Assembly (NCBI RefSeq): GCF_022113815.1 | Contig: NZ_SGOM01000008.1 | Span: forward strand, 109,197-173,196 | Source of the DNA: Vibrio cincinnatiensis | GTDB taxonomy: Bacteria; Pseudomonadota; Gammaproteobacteria; Enterobacterales; Vibrionaceae | DNA: 64,000 nt | Direction: 5' to 3' | Part shown: in pieces, positions 17,786 to 26,641 of the stretch | Numbering within the stretch: the stretch's first letter is position 1 | Layout: each line of letters begins with the position of its first letter | Program-made: the position numbers and the translations under genes | Notes under the pieces: model-generated | Seen by the model: the letters and a program-made list of their open reading frames with translations, nothing else | Database searches by the model: none | What the model was told of the DNA's origin: nothing

Positions 17786-19207
17786 TTAAAGAAGCCCACT
17801 CATTTCTGGCACGCTGTCGGCTTGCGCTAGCAAGTATTCGCACTCTGTTTGGATGAGTAACACACATAGTTCTATGTGTTCACGCTCTCCATCATCGATT
17901 CCTTGAGCTTCGGTAAGGCCAATCGCTTCCTTCAGGGCATTTTTTATAGCACCAACGGTTTCTACCATTATGGAAGCCATTTTGGTGCCTGAATAACCCA
18001 GCAGAGCGCCGAATTCAACTAAATCATAGCTGGTGATAGGGCGTTTGAAGTTACCTTTCGGCGGATTTTGAAAGTCTTCACTTTCCCAATCTCCAATCGA
18101 CATTGCAAAATATTGAGGGATACTGGCGGCACGACCCTCATCAGGAGACAATTTACCGCTTCGTGAGTTGCGTTTTGCTCCCTCTTGAGCGATGGCTTCT
18201 ATGTTTACTAAATCATAAAAAGGGGTCAATTCCAGGCCTTTAGGGGTGACGAAGAAGCTAATATTTTTACCATGGGCATCGTAGTTTAGCGTTACTAGAT
18301 TAAAGAGCATCCATTGGGTGAGCTTTAGGTTAGTGATGACCGTGTCTATGGTTTTGACGCTCAGTAGGCGTGGGAAAGAAACGCCATCACGCATATATAC
18401 GCCATCGCCTTCATCTCCATTCTGACGCTCGTATTTGTAACCTGGAGGTAAGTCAGTTGCCTGACAGCCATCAATCACATGTCTTCGTTGAACGACATCT
18501 CGAGCCTCGATATAGGCACGATCGAACCGCTCTATTATCAGTGTTCTAGTCTTCCCAATGCGAGTTAACGCAACATTAGCGACGTCCAAACCTGCTAGCT
18601 TGGCTAATGTCATGCAAAAGAACTCATTAACAGCAATACACGGTGCTCTACCGCTTTCAAACTTCAGAATGTAGTTCGAACTTAATTTGCCTTCACCAAA
18701 CCCCCATTCATCACCGCGCTTAAGTAAGTTTAATTTGTTTTGCACACCAGCAACCGAAAGGCGAACCTTACCGTCCCAATATACTAATGGCGCTAGATTT
18801 CTCTCTAGTCGTTCTATTAGTTCATCATCAGGTACAGGTCTAAAACTAGTTTCTTGAGGTTCTGATTCTGGAACTCGAAAAGATAATGCGCCAGATGTTT
18901 CCGCACCAAGCTTACGAATCAGCCCGAACGTGTTGCTTTTGGAGATAGTCGTGTTTTGTATCATCTCCTCAAAGGCTTCTCCTTCAGGGAGGAGATTTCT
19001 GAGGTAGTTCTCAATACTACGTGGCGAAGCCTTATCATCGAAAGGGATGTGTGGCGAAATTGGGAAACCAGTGTGTTTCCATTCATCTTCATAGATGAAT
19101 GAGAACTCGGTTTCTGTCCCGACAGGAAGAATCAAACGACCAATTTTGGTATTCGTACCGATAAACACGTCTAACTGTTGTAACTTACTCATACCAACCG
19201 TCTTCAT
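17786..19207 (-). CDS. hipA: HipA-family Ser/Thr kinase toxin
   Basis: A 473-residue HipA-like kinase. In order: an N-terminal subdomain (about 10-110), the glycine-rich ETSGALSFRV, RLSVAGVQNKLNLL (P-loop-like segment of HipA), NYILKFES, NEFFCMTLAKLAGL, IIERFDRAY, the catalytic NYDAHGKN (Asp about 309) and metal-binding FYDLVN. HipA kinases phosphorylate translation factors or tRNA synthetases (GltX in E. coli), giving dormancy. It overlaps the end of the antitoxin gene by 23 bases, the usual HipBA arrangement. It lies on the accessory segment between the two tRNA-Ile2 remnants. Confidence 0.88.
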   Translation of the reverse strand: MKTVGMSKLQQLDVFIGTNTKIGRLILPVGTETEFSFIYEDEWKHTGFPISPHIPFDDKASPRSIENYLRNLLPEGEAFEEMIQNTTISKSNTFGLIRKLGAETSGALSFRVPESEPQETSFRPVPDDELIERLERNLAPLVYWDGKVRLSVAGVQNKLNLLKRGDEWGFGEGKLSSNYILKFESGRAPCIAVNEFFCMTLAKLAGLDVANVALTRIGKTRTLIIERFDRAYIEARDVVQRRHVIDGCQATDLPPGYKYERQNGDEGDGVYMRDGVSFPRLLSVKTIDTVITNLKLTQWMLFNLVTLNYDAHGKNISFFVTPKGLELTPFYDLVNIEAIAQEGAKRNSRSGKLSPDEGRAASIPQYFAMSIGDWESEDFQNPPKGNFKRPITSYDLVEFGALLGYSGTKMASIMVETVGAIKNALKEAIGLTEAQGIDDGEREHIELCVLLIQTECEYLLAQADSVPEMSGLL

Positions 19208-19520
19208 TGCTTCTCACGCTGTTTTCAACTTGGGAGGTTATTTGGCTATGTGGACGAACAAATAGGTTTAAATCGATAAGGCGTAAAGATAGCCCTAAGA
19301 TGTCCATGAGGACGAGTACATTGGCAAAGGTGACACTGGTATCGCCTTTTTCTACTTTCATGACTGTTCTACGAGATAAGTTGGCTTTTGAAGCGAGATC
19401 ATCAATACGCCAGCCTCTATCGGTGCGCTTTGAGCGAATGGCGCTCCCCAGCGTTTCCATACTGAACTCGGTATTCAAATCAGGCATAGGTTGTGCCTTT
19501 ACCATCTTACCTTTTCTCAT
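19185..19520 (-). CDS. hipB: HipB-like XRE-family antitoxin
   Basis: A 111-residue protein with a helix-turn-helix at about residues 25-80 (LGSAIRSKRTDRGWRIDDLA, then LSRRTVMKVEKG). It would neutralise HipA and repress the hipBA promoter. The ATG at 19520 has AAAGG about 6 bases upstream. It overlaps hipA by 23 bases, implying coupled translation. Confidence 0.82.
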   Translation of the reverse strand: MRKGKMVKAQPMPDLNTEFSMETLGSAIRSKRTDRGWRIDDLASKANLSRRTVMKVEKGDTSVTFANVLVLMDILGLSLRLIDLNLFVRPHSQITSQVENSVRSNEDGWYE

Positions 19521-19535
19521 AAGTGCCTTTTAATG

Positions 19536-19597
19536 TACTTTTGTCACTGTTGGGTTCGTCTTAATATATAAGTTCACTATAACTCACTTTTGTAGTG
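19536..19597. promoter_or_regulatory. Candidate HipB operators upstream of hipBA
   Basis: A palindrome CACT-TTTGT-AGTG at 19585-19597 and a related TACTTTTGTCACTG at 19536-19549 flank a region with TATATT-like sequence on the minus strand. Repeated half-sites before hipB fit autoregulation; this is suggestive only. Confidence 0.35.
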
Positions 19598-19799
19598 ACT
19601 GTATAAGAAATTATCTATAAGTGCAATTTAAGTTACTTATGGTTAGTTTGATAGTCCAATCTCTCTTTTTGTTCTCTATGGGAGGTATTTATCAGCCAGA
19701 ACGACACATTTGGCAACAGCGTAGTATTCGGATTAGTATTGGAAGAAGACAGAGAAGAGTGCGTGAGCGGGGCTTACCTGACCCAAAATCGTCAGGTAC

Positions 19800-19835
19800 A
19801 AAAAAAGGTTAGTAAACACTACGCTTACTAACCTT
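19800..19835 (-). terminator. Intrinsic terminator of the host tRNA-Ile2 gene
   Basis: AAGGTTAGTAA (19805-19815) pairs perfectly with TTACTAACCTT (19825-19835). On the minus strand seven T follow. It lies 8 bases after the tRNA 3' end at 19844. Confidence 0.8.
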
Positions 19836-19843
19836 CTAGAATT

Positions 19844-19898
19844 TGGTGGCCCCTCCCAGACTTGAACTGGGGACCAATCGATTATGAGTCGACTGCTC
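19844..19898 (-). pseudogene. 3' half of the split host tRNA-Ile2 (CAU)
   Basis: The 55 bases GAGCAGTCGA...CCACCA form the anticodon arm (loop CTCATAA), variable loop, T arm and acceptor 3' strand AGGGGCC. They stop abruptly within the D arm at 19898. Joined to 33989-34011 they give a perfect 76-base tRNA whose acceptor GGCCCCT pairs with AGGGGCC and which closely resembles E. coli ileX/ileY (AUA-decoding, lysidine-modified). The 3' half keeps the terminator at 19800-19835 but has lost its promoter. Confidence 0.9.
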
Positions 19899-19918
19899 GT
19901 ATATAACCTATAATGTAC

Positions 19919-20015
19919 TTACAACAACTTCCAACAATAGTCTTGATAACTATAAGTTAAACTGTATTATTGTTCAAGTAAGTTTAAGTGTTAATCCCTT
20001 ACAACTTACAACAAG
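19919..20015. repeat. Left subterminal repeats TTACAAC
   Basis: Copies at 19919 (TTACAACAACTT), about 19929 (TTCCAACAATAG), 19999 (TTACAAC) and 20006 (TTACAACAAG). Similar motifs in opposite orientation occur near the right end (33884-33969). They may be recombinase arm-binding sites. Confidence 0.5.
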
Positions 20016-20060
20016 AAGATGGAAGATAGTTAATCATTGTAAGCAAGAGAGGTTAGGTGA

Positions 20061-21467
20061 ATGAAGTTCAGGAAGCAATCTTACGCTCATCCTGTTCACC
20101 ATGTTACGGTAAAGCAGAAAATAAAGCTCAAGAGTGGAGTGACGAATCACTTTATCGTCCTTTACATCAAACCTCTTGGCTCAGAGAAGCCAATCGTATT
20201 TAGAGAGCTAATCAACTACTTCGAGACAAATAGTAACAGCGGGTCTTGGCAACGTCAGGTAGCCCGAGCAATTGGCTTATTCTACGACTTCTGTGTTGAG
20301 AAGGCTCCTACCTACAAGAATGACAACAATGTTGCTGACACCATAAGGGGCTTTATTCAGTGCTCATTATCTGGAGATTCTGGTTTGGGTTGGACTCCAA
20401 GCAGCGCAAAAACAGTCAGAAGGAATGTCGGTTACATTCTAGATTTCTCTCGCTACATAGGATTGAATGGCACCCTGCCTAAGTCACCTTCTAAGATACA
20501 TAAGGAGTATTTCTTTCGTGCTAGCCAAGTTAAGAATAACTCGTTCCTGAGCCACGTTACAGACGTTAATAAGGTTGCTGCTAGGCTACAGGCGACTTCA
20601 ACAGATCACATATTCAAGTTTTCCAAGAGTACTACCACAACCTCCAACAAGGTGTCCCAGTTCCCAGAGGATTTGATTGAGCCACTTCTAAATGAAGGAT
20701 TCAAACTGCGAAATGGAAGAGAAAATATTGGTGCTAAGATGATTACAATGCTCTTGATTTTTGGTGGGCTAAGAGAGAGTGAGCCGTTCCATTTATGGTT
20801 CAACGATTTCAATATTTACCCTAGCTCGGGGAAGCTTGAAATCTCTCTTCATCACCCATCAGAATCGAGTTGTGATATCCCTCCATATAAAAATAAAAGT
20901 CGAGCAGAGTATCTTTTGGAGCGTGGCCTATTACCGAGAGATAACGAGAACAACTCTAACTCTTATTATGCTGGGTGGAAAGACTTGGCTCTTGATAAAG
21001 ACTACACAACACCAATTAGATTAATTCATGAAGATGCTGAAATATTATTCGTTAAGTTGTTCAAACAGTATATGCATGAAAGAGAAATCTGTATGAGAGA
21101 CTATAAAGCCAAGTATGGGTATGAGCATCCATTCTTTTTTGTAAAAACTGGAGATGTGAATGATCTTGGTGCACCGATGTCTATTAACTCTTATTTAAAA
21201 GCATTTAAACAAGCATGTAAGAGACTTCAAAAATTAGGATATTATGTTGAGTATGGTGCAAAGAACGGGATTGCACCGCACTCTATGAGGCATTGGTTTG
21301 CATCAATTTTGGAGGAAGCTGGCGTACCTCCAAAAGTACTTCAAGATATGATGAACCATAGAAGTATCATGTCACAAGAAATATATAAATCAGCGAATAA
21401 ACGAGCAATCGACGAAGCTTTGAAAAATGTTGCAGGTGTATATCTATTGTCTCTAAAAGGTATGTAG
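20061..21467 (+). CDS. gmtY: Tyrosine recombinase, GMT-type GmtY
   Basis: A 468-residue tyrosine recombinase. An N-terminal core-binding region (about 50-200) precedes the catalytic domain. That domain has the first Arg in FGGLRESE (about 237), His-X2-Arg in PHSMRHWF (about 407 and 410), His in NHRSIMS (about 432) and the nucleophile Tyr in EIYKSANK (about 442). It is the first of three adjacent genes at the left end of the island, 7 bases before the second. Size and order match the GMT trio as I remember it. It would catalyse excision and integration at the tRNA. Confidence 0.8.
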   Translation: MKFRKQSYAHPVHHVTVKQKIKLKSGVTNHFIVLYIKPLGSEKPIVFRELINYFETNSNSGSWQRQVARAIGLFYDFCVEKAPTYKNDNNVADTIRGFIQCSLSGDSGLGWTPSSAKTVRRNVGYILDFSRYIGLNGTLPKSPSKIHKEYFFRASQVKNNSFLSHVTDVNKVAARLQATSTDHIFKFSKSTTTTSNKVSQFPEDLIEPLLNEGFKLRNGRENIGAKMITMLLIFGGLRESEPFHLWFNDFNIYPSSGKLEISLHHPSESSCDIPPYKNKSRAEYLLERGLLPRDNENNSNSYYAGWKDLALDKDYTTPIRLIHEDAEILFVKLFKQYMHEREICMRDYKAKYGYEHPFFFVKTGDVNDLGAPMSINSYLKAFKQACKRLQKLGYYVEYGAKNGIAPHSMRHWFASILEEAGVPPKVLQDMMNHRSIMSQEIYKSANKRAIDEALKNVAGVYLLSLKGM

Positions 21468-21474
21468 GTCTAAA

Positions 21475-24399
21475 TTGAAAATCACAAAATCAACTGTCTT
21501 AAAATACATCGAAGATACGGGCATAAAAGAGTTAAGCAACACGAAATTGATTGAGTGTTTCTTGGTGTTAAATGCTACATCATTACCAGATATTTTTTCA
21601 GAAAAACTGCATGATGAGATGCTACGCAGGAAAGTTTGCTTCTCTGAATTCTACAACTTTGCCAAGTTCAATTGGTCAGCCTCATATTTAACGGCTTTGG
21701 CTACTAAGTCTAGTCCAGATGTTCAAAAGTTTGTGGATGAATTTGATGAGCACAATTCATCTTATGGTGACAACTCTGCACCAAGACAAAAGGGAAGGCT
21801 CTTCGCTAGGCTCTATTCGTTATTTTACAAGCGATATCGTATTAAGGAATTGAAAATAGCAGATGCTCAATACCTTTTTGATTTGGTCGTGAGTAATTAT
21901 GATTTATTCAAAGGAAACAGAGGCGATGAATCAAATAGCCTTACAAGGAGGGATCTTTACGGCATAACTGCTTTTCTAAGAACAATCTATGAGTTTAACG
22001 AAACTGAAGTTCCGAAAGGTATTTTAGAGAAGATTGTTCCTGACGATCTTATTAAACCTCAAGGTAGAAGTATTGCTCGTGGAAAAGTCAAATCTCTAGG
22101 CCGTCAAGAGCAGTTAGCTACATATTCTCTTCTTGTAAAGATTAATGAATCTTACATTGATACGCTTATTTTAAAGACCCAGAAGGGGCAAAATTCAGCA
22201 TTTTATAACTTGCTTGATTATGTTGAGAATGTGCTGGGAATTGAGTGTATTCATACAGTCGATGAGCTAACTGAGCTTTTAGTTCAGGGACGTAGAGGTT
22301 CTCAACGTTTTCTTCACTATCTAGAGAATGAAGTTAAAGCGAGTGTTAGAGCGAAGTCCATGTACATCCGAGATATGATGCTTTGGGCGATGAATGAATA
22401 TAACATTGATCCTGAGAATGGTTTCGAGCCTCTATTTGATAATTATGAATGGGATCGTATTCAGAGAGATAAGGTTTTCAAGAAAAGTACTGGTTCTAGT
22501 AAAGACGAAACACCTAAAGCGGTGATACCAATGAGAGTCCACCAACTAGCCATTGATATCTTGCTTGACGAGGAATATAAGTGGGCAAAGACGCTGAAAG
22601 ATCAATATTTCATTGATGATGAAGGTAATAGTGTATTTAACCCAACCTTGAATAATTTATTGGCTTTGGTTTTTCTATTGCCGATAAGAATAATTCAGGC
22701 TCAAGTGTTAGATAGTGGTGAGGGTGACGACTATCGTTATGACTTTGACAGTTTACGATGGATACCAAACGACAGTGGTCATGCAGGTTATTGGAAATCG
22801 AGGTATTCAGTTAATCAAGACCGAGGGTTTGTTAAGCGTGACATTAGCTTAGTAAGGGAAGCTATACAGAGTAAAAATATTGATGAAAATGGCTCCCCCA
22901 TAGTTAGACAAGCCTACATGTACATCAACACGAATAAGACAGCAGATAGGAGTGTAGCTTTCAGTGAGGTTAGTGGGTATACCATTCCTTGGCATCATGC
23001 AGATGCACTTGCTATATATGCACGACAGTTAGAGTTTTTGAACAAACATCATCCCGTTAAATCTCCTGCTGCTATGAAAGATCTTGATAGACCTCAAACT
23101 ATCCTAGGCGGCAAGCCAACTGCTGCGGTTTTAGAAATTACACCTTCACGCTTCTATTTGTTTAGATGTAATTTGAATTCTGATGAAAAAAGTAGAGATT
23201 TCCCACCAACTAAGCTGTTGATTACAAAGATGTGGAACCAATTGATGATGGAGATCCAGTGCCGTCTTGATGCTGAGGGAGCTGATTACTCTGTAATATC
23301 TCAAGAGAAACTTGAAAAATTTAGAAATAATGTTGGCGGTGGTAACTCTTACATCAGCTATCTAACGCCGCACTGTACACGAGTTACAGGAATTACAAGG
23401 CTCGAAGAGTTTGGTGTGCCTATTCATATCATTTCTAAGTTAATCGCTGGCCACGCCAACGTAAGAACTACATACCGTTATACCAAATATGATAAGAGCT
23501 ATATAAATGACAGAATTACTGAAGCTCAAGCTAAAATAAGCAGCAAGATGGAGTTAGCGCTTACAGAAGAGCTGAAGACATCGGATATCGAGAAAGCGAG
23601 ACAGATTGCTTACGTCCCTGATATCTATCTAACGTCTTGGGGAGACGTTCAAGAACGTAGCTGGAACTCTAATGCATTGGGAATATGCCCGAACTCAGGG
23701 ACTCTTTGTCATGAAGGTCGTGATGAAGATGCTGCACAGTTTAATGGTATAGGGAAGTGCTTGAATTGCAAATATCTAATCAGTGGTAAACCATTCTTAA
23801 TTAATATTTGGGCGCATGTGAATTCTCTTCTTTATAAAGCGAAAGAACTCAATGATGATTATATTCTTCTGCAAGCTGATTATAGGAAGCTTATAAAACA
23901 GAGGAAGAGTGAGTTCAAAGCAAATGGTCGTTCAGATGAATGGGCTAGCCTTAACAAGTTGATTAAGAAAGCGGAGAATAGTATGGAAATGAACTCAGGA
24001 GATGTGAATTTAATTCTTTCTGAGGTTTACTATGGGAACTTACTATTTGAAACGGTTAGGAATCTAACTAATACCAGCGAAGATTTCGTTGAAAGTATCG
24101 GTTTTGAGGATTGTACTAACTTTGAACATTTGAACGCAGTGGTAGAGTCCGAGTCTTATTTGCCCTATTTCGAAAGAGATAAAAACTTGAAGTTCAAACG
24201 TGACACGTTTGTTGATAAAGCACTTGTTGCCATTGGTGAGCAACCAATATTTCTAAGGAACTTAAGTCATGAGGAAAAGGAGCAGGCTATATCAGCAACG
24301 GCAAAGTTGATTGAAAACGACATCAAAGCACAGGAAGGGAAGTATCTAGTTGCAGCTTTGAGATTAGAGAATTTGATGGAGGTATGCCATGCAGCATGA
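21475..24399 (+). CDS. gmtZ: Large tyrosine-recombinase-like integrase, GMT-type GmtZ
   Basis: A 974-residue protein. A long N-terminal region (1-330) leads to a degenerate tyrosine-recombinase core. This has a first Arg in LLPIRIIQ (about 404), His-X2-Arg in PHCTRVTG (about 633 and 636), His in AGHANVRT (about 659) and Tyr in YRYTKYD. Four cysteines near 737, 743, 762 and 765 (ICPNSG...LC, then KCLNCKY) form a probable zinc knuckle. The start is a TTG at 21475. The 3' end overlaps gmtX by 11 bases. The two-recombinase-plus-helper layout recalls Tn554 TnpA/B/C; the GMT assignment rests on sizes, order and context. Confidence 0.78.
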   Translation: MKITKSTVLKYIEDTGIKELSNTKLIECFLVLNATSLPDIFSEKLHDEMLRRKVCFSEFYNFAKFNWSASYLTALATKSSPDVQKFVDEFDEHNSSYGDNSAPRQKGRLFARLYSLFYKRYRIKELKIADAQYLFDLVVSNYDLFKGNRGDESNSLTRRDLYGITAFLRTIYEFNETEVPKGILEKIVPDDLIKPQGRSIARGKVKSLGRQEQLATYSLLVKINESYIDTLILKTQKGQNSAFYNLLDYVENVLGIECIHTVDELTELLVQGRRGSQRFLHYLENEVKASVRAKSMYIRDMMLWAMNEYNIDPENGFEPLFDNYEWDRIQRDKVFKKSTGSSKDETPKAVIPMRVHQLAIDILLDEEYKWAKTLKDQYFIDDEGNSVFNPTLNNLLALVFLLPIRIIQAQVLDSGEGDDYRYDFDSLRWIPNDSGHAGYWKSRYSVNQDRGFVKRDISLVREAIQSKNIDENGSPIVRQAYMYINTNKTADRSVAFSEVSGYTIPWHHADALAIYARQLEFLNKHHPVKSPAAMKDLDRPQTILGGKPTAAVLEITPSRFYLFRCNLNSDEKSRDFPPTKLLITKMWNQLMMEIQCRLDAEGADYSVISQEKLEKFRNNVGGGNSYISYLTPHCTRVTGITRLEEFGVPIHIISKLIAGHANVRTTYRYTKYDKSYINDRITEAQAKISSKMELALTEELKTSDIEKARQIAYVPDIYLTSWGDVQERSWNSNALGICPNSGTLCHEGRDEDAAQFNGIGKCLNCKYLISGKPFLINIWAHVNSLLYKAKELNDDYILLQADYRKLIKQRKSEFKANGRSDEWASLNKLIKKAENSMEMNSGDVNLILSEVYYGNLLFETVRNLTNTSEDFVESIGFEDCTNFEHLNAVVESESYLPYFERDKNLKFKRDTFVDKALVAIGEQPIFLRNLSHEEKEQAISATAKLIENDIKAQEGKYLVAALRLENLMEVCHAA

Positions 24400-25108
24400 T
24401 GTTGATACCGTTCTAAAGAGCCTTCTTAAAGATGCAAATTCAAATGTTGAAACACGCCTAAAAGCGTTGAATAAAATTATTTATGGTTTTAAAAAGAATC
24501 ATGTGGATTTAACCGTACCTAATGTAGTTGGTGCATTAGAGGCTATTGGAATAAAAATGAGTGCCAGCTCAATTTATAACAAAACCGTTCGGGGAAAACC
24601 CAACCCATACAGAGTCTTATTCGATGCGTGGTCACATGATATAGATAAGGCAAAAGTAAGTAAGGCATCTGCGGATTATTCACCTGTAGACTTTACTTCA
24701 ATGACAGATGCTGATTTTGCAACTATTGGTAGTGATGTTGTTAAGTTCAAAGTTCAAACCTTATACAACGAGTTGAGGTCAGCAAGAAATCAAATCAATA
24801 TGCTCAAGCAAATTCATGACTTACCTATTATTGAAGATACAGGTGAAAAACTTATATATCGTAAAAATGGGCTAATCGATGATGCTGTATCACCATCTCA
24901 AGGTATCAGTCCCTCAGAGTTAAATGAAGAATACATTGAAGAATATGCAGATGCCATTCGCTATTTCTTGAATGGTAATAGTAAAATTGAATTTGATGAT
25001 GAGGGTTTCTTAATCGCTAAAACAACAATCCGAAAAGGTGACATGCTTAGTGATATTGATTTTAAATCCGCAATAGAAACAGCATATAAGGTATTGATAG
25101 AAAAATAG
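24389..25108 (+). CDS. gmtX: Third GMT protein, GmtX-like
   Basis: A 239-residue protein. The N-terminal part resembles a small DNA-binding helical domain (about 1-85, with VPNVVGALEAIGIKMSASSI then NKTVRGKPNPYR, as in Tn554 TnpC-type helpers). A helical segment (115-140) and an acidic C-terminal domain follow. It overlaps gmtZ by 11 bases, so the three genes are one operon. A role in guiding the recombinases is inferred from position. Confidence 0.72.
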   Translation: MQHDVDTVLKSLLKDANSNVETRLKALNKIIYGFKKNHVDLTVPNVVGALEAIGIKMSASSIYNKTVRGKPNPYRVLFDAWSHDIDKAKVSKASADYSPVDFTSMTDADFATIGSDVVKFKVQTLYNELRSARNQINMLKQIHDLPIIEDTGEKLIYRKNGLIDDAVSPSQGISPSELNEEYIEEYADAIRYFLNGNSKIEFDDEGFLIAKTTIRKGDMLSDIDFKSAIETAYKVLIEK

Positions 25109-25532
25109 GAAATAAATGGCGTTGTTGAAAAAATCACCTTGAAGAACAATAACACTATATATGATTAGCCGTTGGCTTCTGACGTGTATACCTAGTCCTT
25201 TATGTATAGTTTTAACATTCGCCATGATTTCGCCAAATTTAGCGTTGTAACATCTTTAGTCATAATTAATAACGGGCAGTCATTGAATAAATGTATGCCG
25301 ATATTAGGTTAGCCTCACATGAGGAGGCAAGCTGCCTCCTCATGTCTTTCATATAATCTTCTCGCATCACAATCACCAACGGTGATGGAATCGCTTTTCA
25401 CCCAAAATCTCTCCTTCTAGTTGCTGAAAAGGGTGATCAACCTCCTTGTATTCAACTGTATGTAATGCTTATAGTTGCTTTTTTAAAGAAAGGCCACAGA
25501 TAAACTATGTTTATTTTTAAATAGGTGATTAC
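25109..25532. other. 424-base gap with a perfect hairpin at 25318-25344
   Basis: CATGAGGAGGCA-AGC-TGCCTCCTCATG is a perfect 12-bp stem with a 3-base loop, probably the terminator of the trio or a boundary between core and cargo. No coding frame is credible on either strand. Confidence 0.5.
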
Positions 25533-26378
25533 ATGAGAGACGCTTATTGTACTTTGGATGATCGCATCTGGGATGCCGATGACTTCATAGAGTTAGAGCC
25601 TCGCCTGTTAGAGGCAAAGAGACGTAACTTAGAATGTCCTGAATGTAGGGAGTTTGCTTGGTTCAATCGAGGCGTGGAAGGTCGCAAAGATCCATTCTTT
25701 AGTGCTCACCATTTGGAAGATTGTGATTTGAGAACGGAATATGTTCGAGTACCAAATGGCGAGTTTGATGAAGAAGGGATTGAACAGGGTGATGACATCA
25801 TTGTTAGGCTAGATGAAGAGGTTGGCGGAGAATTGGAAGTTGCTCCACCTCAGCATCCTCATGGTAGACATCGAGAAGGTGGTGGAAGAACAGTAAGAGT
25901 CGGTGTTGCTCAACAGAACTTCGCTCAACAGTTTACATTGAGACGCATATTGCATCGATTGCGACAAAGTGAAGCGTTCAGGGACTCTTATAATTCAATC
26001 ACATTCTACAGAACCAATAACGAGCCTTTGGTTCAGGGGCAAATCCGCGATGTGATTACTCATTTTGATGACATTGATGTTCACGGAAATTTTACTGATG
26101 GCGTCCAATTCTTTTGGGGACCAATTGCTTCGACGGGATACACCGACGATGGGAGACTTTGGCTAAATTCCTCTATGCGTAGGAATGACGTAAGCGTGGT
26201 CGTGTATAGCGATATCGTTGATGAATTTCTGGAGCGATTTGATGTTGATGATATTGAAGATTTGGTTGGTGCCTATGTTTTAGTTGCTGGTAATGGCTGG
26301 GTATCAGGTAACACCGATAAACCAATCATCTGGTGCGCATCAGCCAATAATATCTTCGTACGCCGTTATAACAATTAG
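25533..26378 (+). CDS. Unrecognised GMT-island cargo protein with CoiA-like zinc motif
   Basis: A 281-residue acidic protein. Near residues 34-67 it has LECPECREF then HHLEDCD, a Cys-X2-Cys...His-X4-Cys arrangement that suggests a zinc ribbon, recalling the N-terminus of CoiA-like proteins. A linker rich in Gly, His and Arg follows (about 108-128), and then a C-terminal domain (135-280) of unknown type. No membrane segment or signal peptide. A clear terminator follows at 26395-26437, so it is a single-gene unit. A defence or nucleic-acid role is guesswork from context. Confidence 0.7.
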   Translation: MRDAYCTLDDRIWDADDFIELEPRLLEAKRRNLECPECREFAWFNRGVEGRKDPFFSAHHLEDCDLRTEYVRVPNGEFDEEGIEQGDDIIVRLDEEVGGELEVAPPQHPHGRHREGGGRTVRVGVAQQNFAQQFTLRRILHRLRQSEAFRDSYNSITFYRTNNEPLVQGQIRDVITHFDDIDVHGNFTDGVQFFWGPIASTGYTDDGRLWLNSSMRRNDVSVVVYSDIVDEFLERFDVDDIEDLVGAYVLVAGNGWVSGNTDKPIIWCASANNIFVRRYNN

Positions 26379-26394
26379 GTATATGTACAGTTTT

Positions 26395-26438
26395 GCTCGT
26401 CTAGCTCACATCAATTGGATAGACGAGCTTGGTTTTTA
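26395..26438 (+). terminator. Intrinsic terminator after the zinc-motif gene
   Basis: GCTCGTCTA (26395-26403) pairs with TAGACGAGC (26420-26428), then TTGGTTTTTA. Confidence 0.65.
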
Positions 26439-26641
26439 TAGGAAAACGATTTAAAACATTTAGAAGAATCCGCAGATGACTTCGATGTAGTAACTCTTAC
26501 TCGATCTTACACATCCGCAGGTTAGCCACTACTAGAACATACAGTCTGCCTGCTGGTATCATAACTCACAATTGAACAGATATGAGTTAGGTTAGTGTAA
26601 CCAAAATTACAAACAATCCCTCACTATAATACTTTACATTT

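Noticed and set aside
19621..19812. 63-residue + strand frame with a hydrophobic start
   Set aside because: GTG start without a ribosome site; its end runs into the tRNA terminator. Likely chance.
14076..19843. An integrase gene in the first accessory segment
   Set aside because: No frame with tyrosine- or serine-recombinase motifs; the segment is a remnant or was moved by another element.
19844..19898. A complete tRNA gene ending at 19844
   Set aside because: The D arm and acceptor 5' strand are missing; upstream island sequence does not pair with AGGGGCC.
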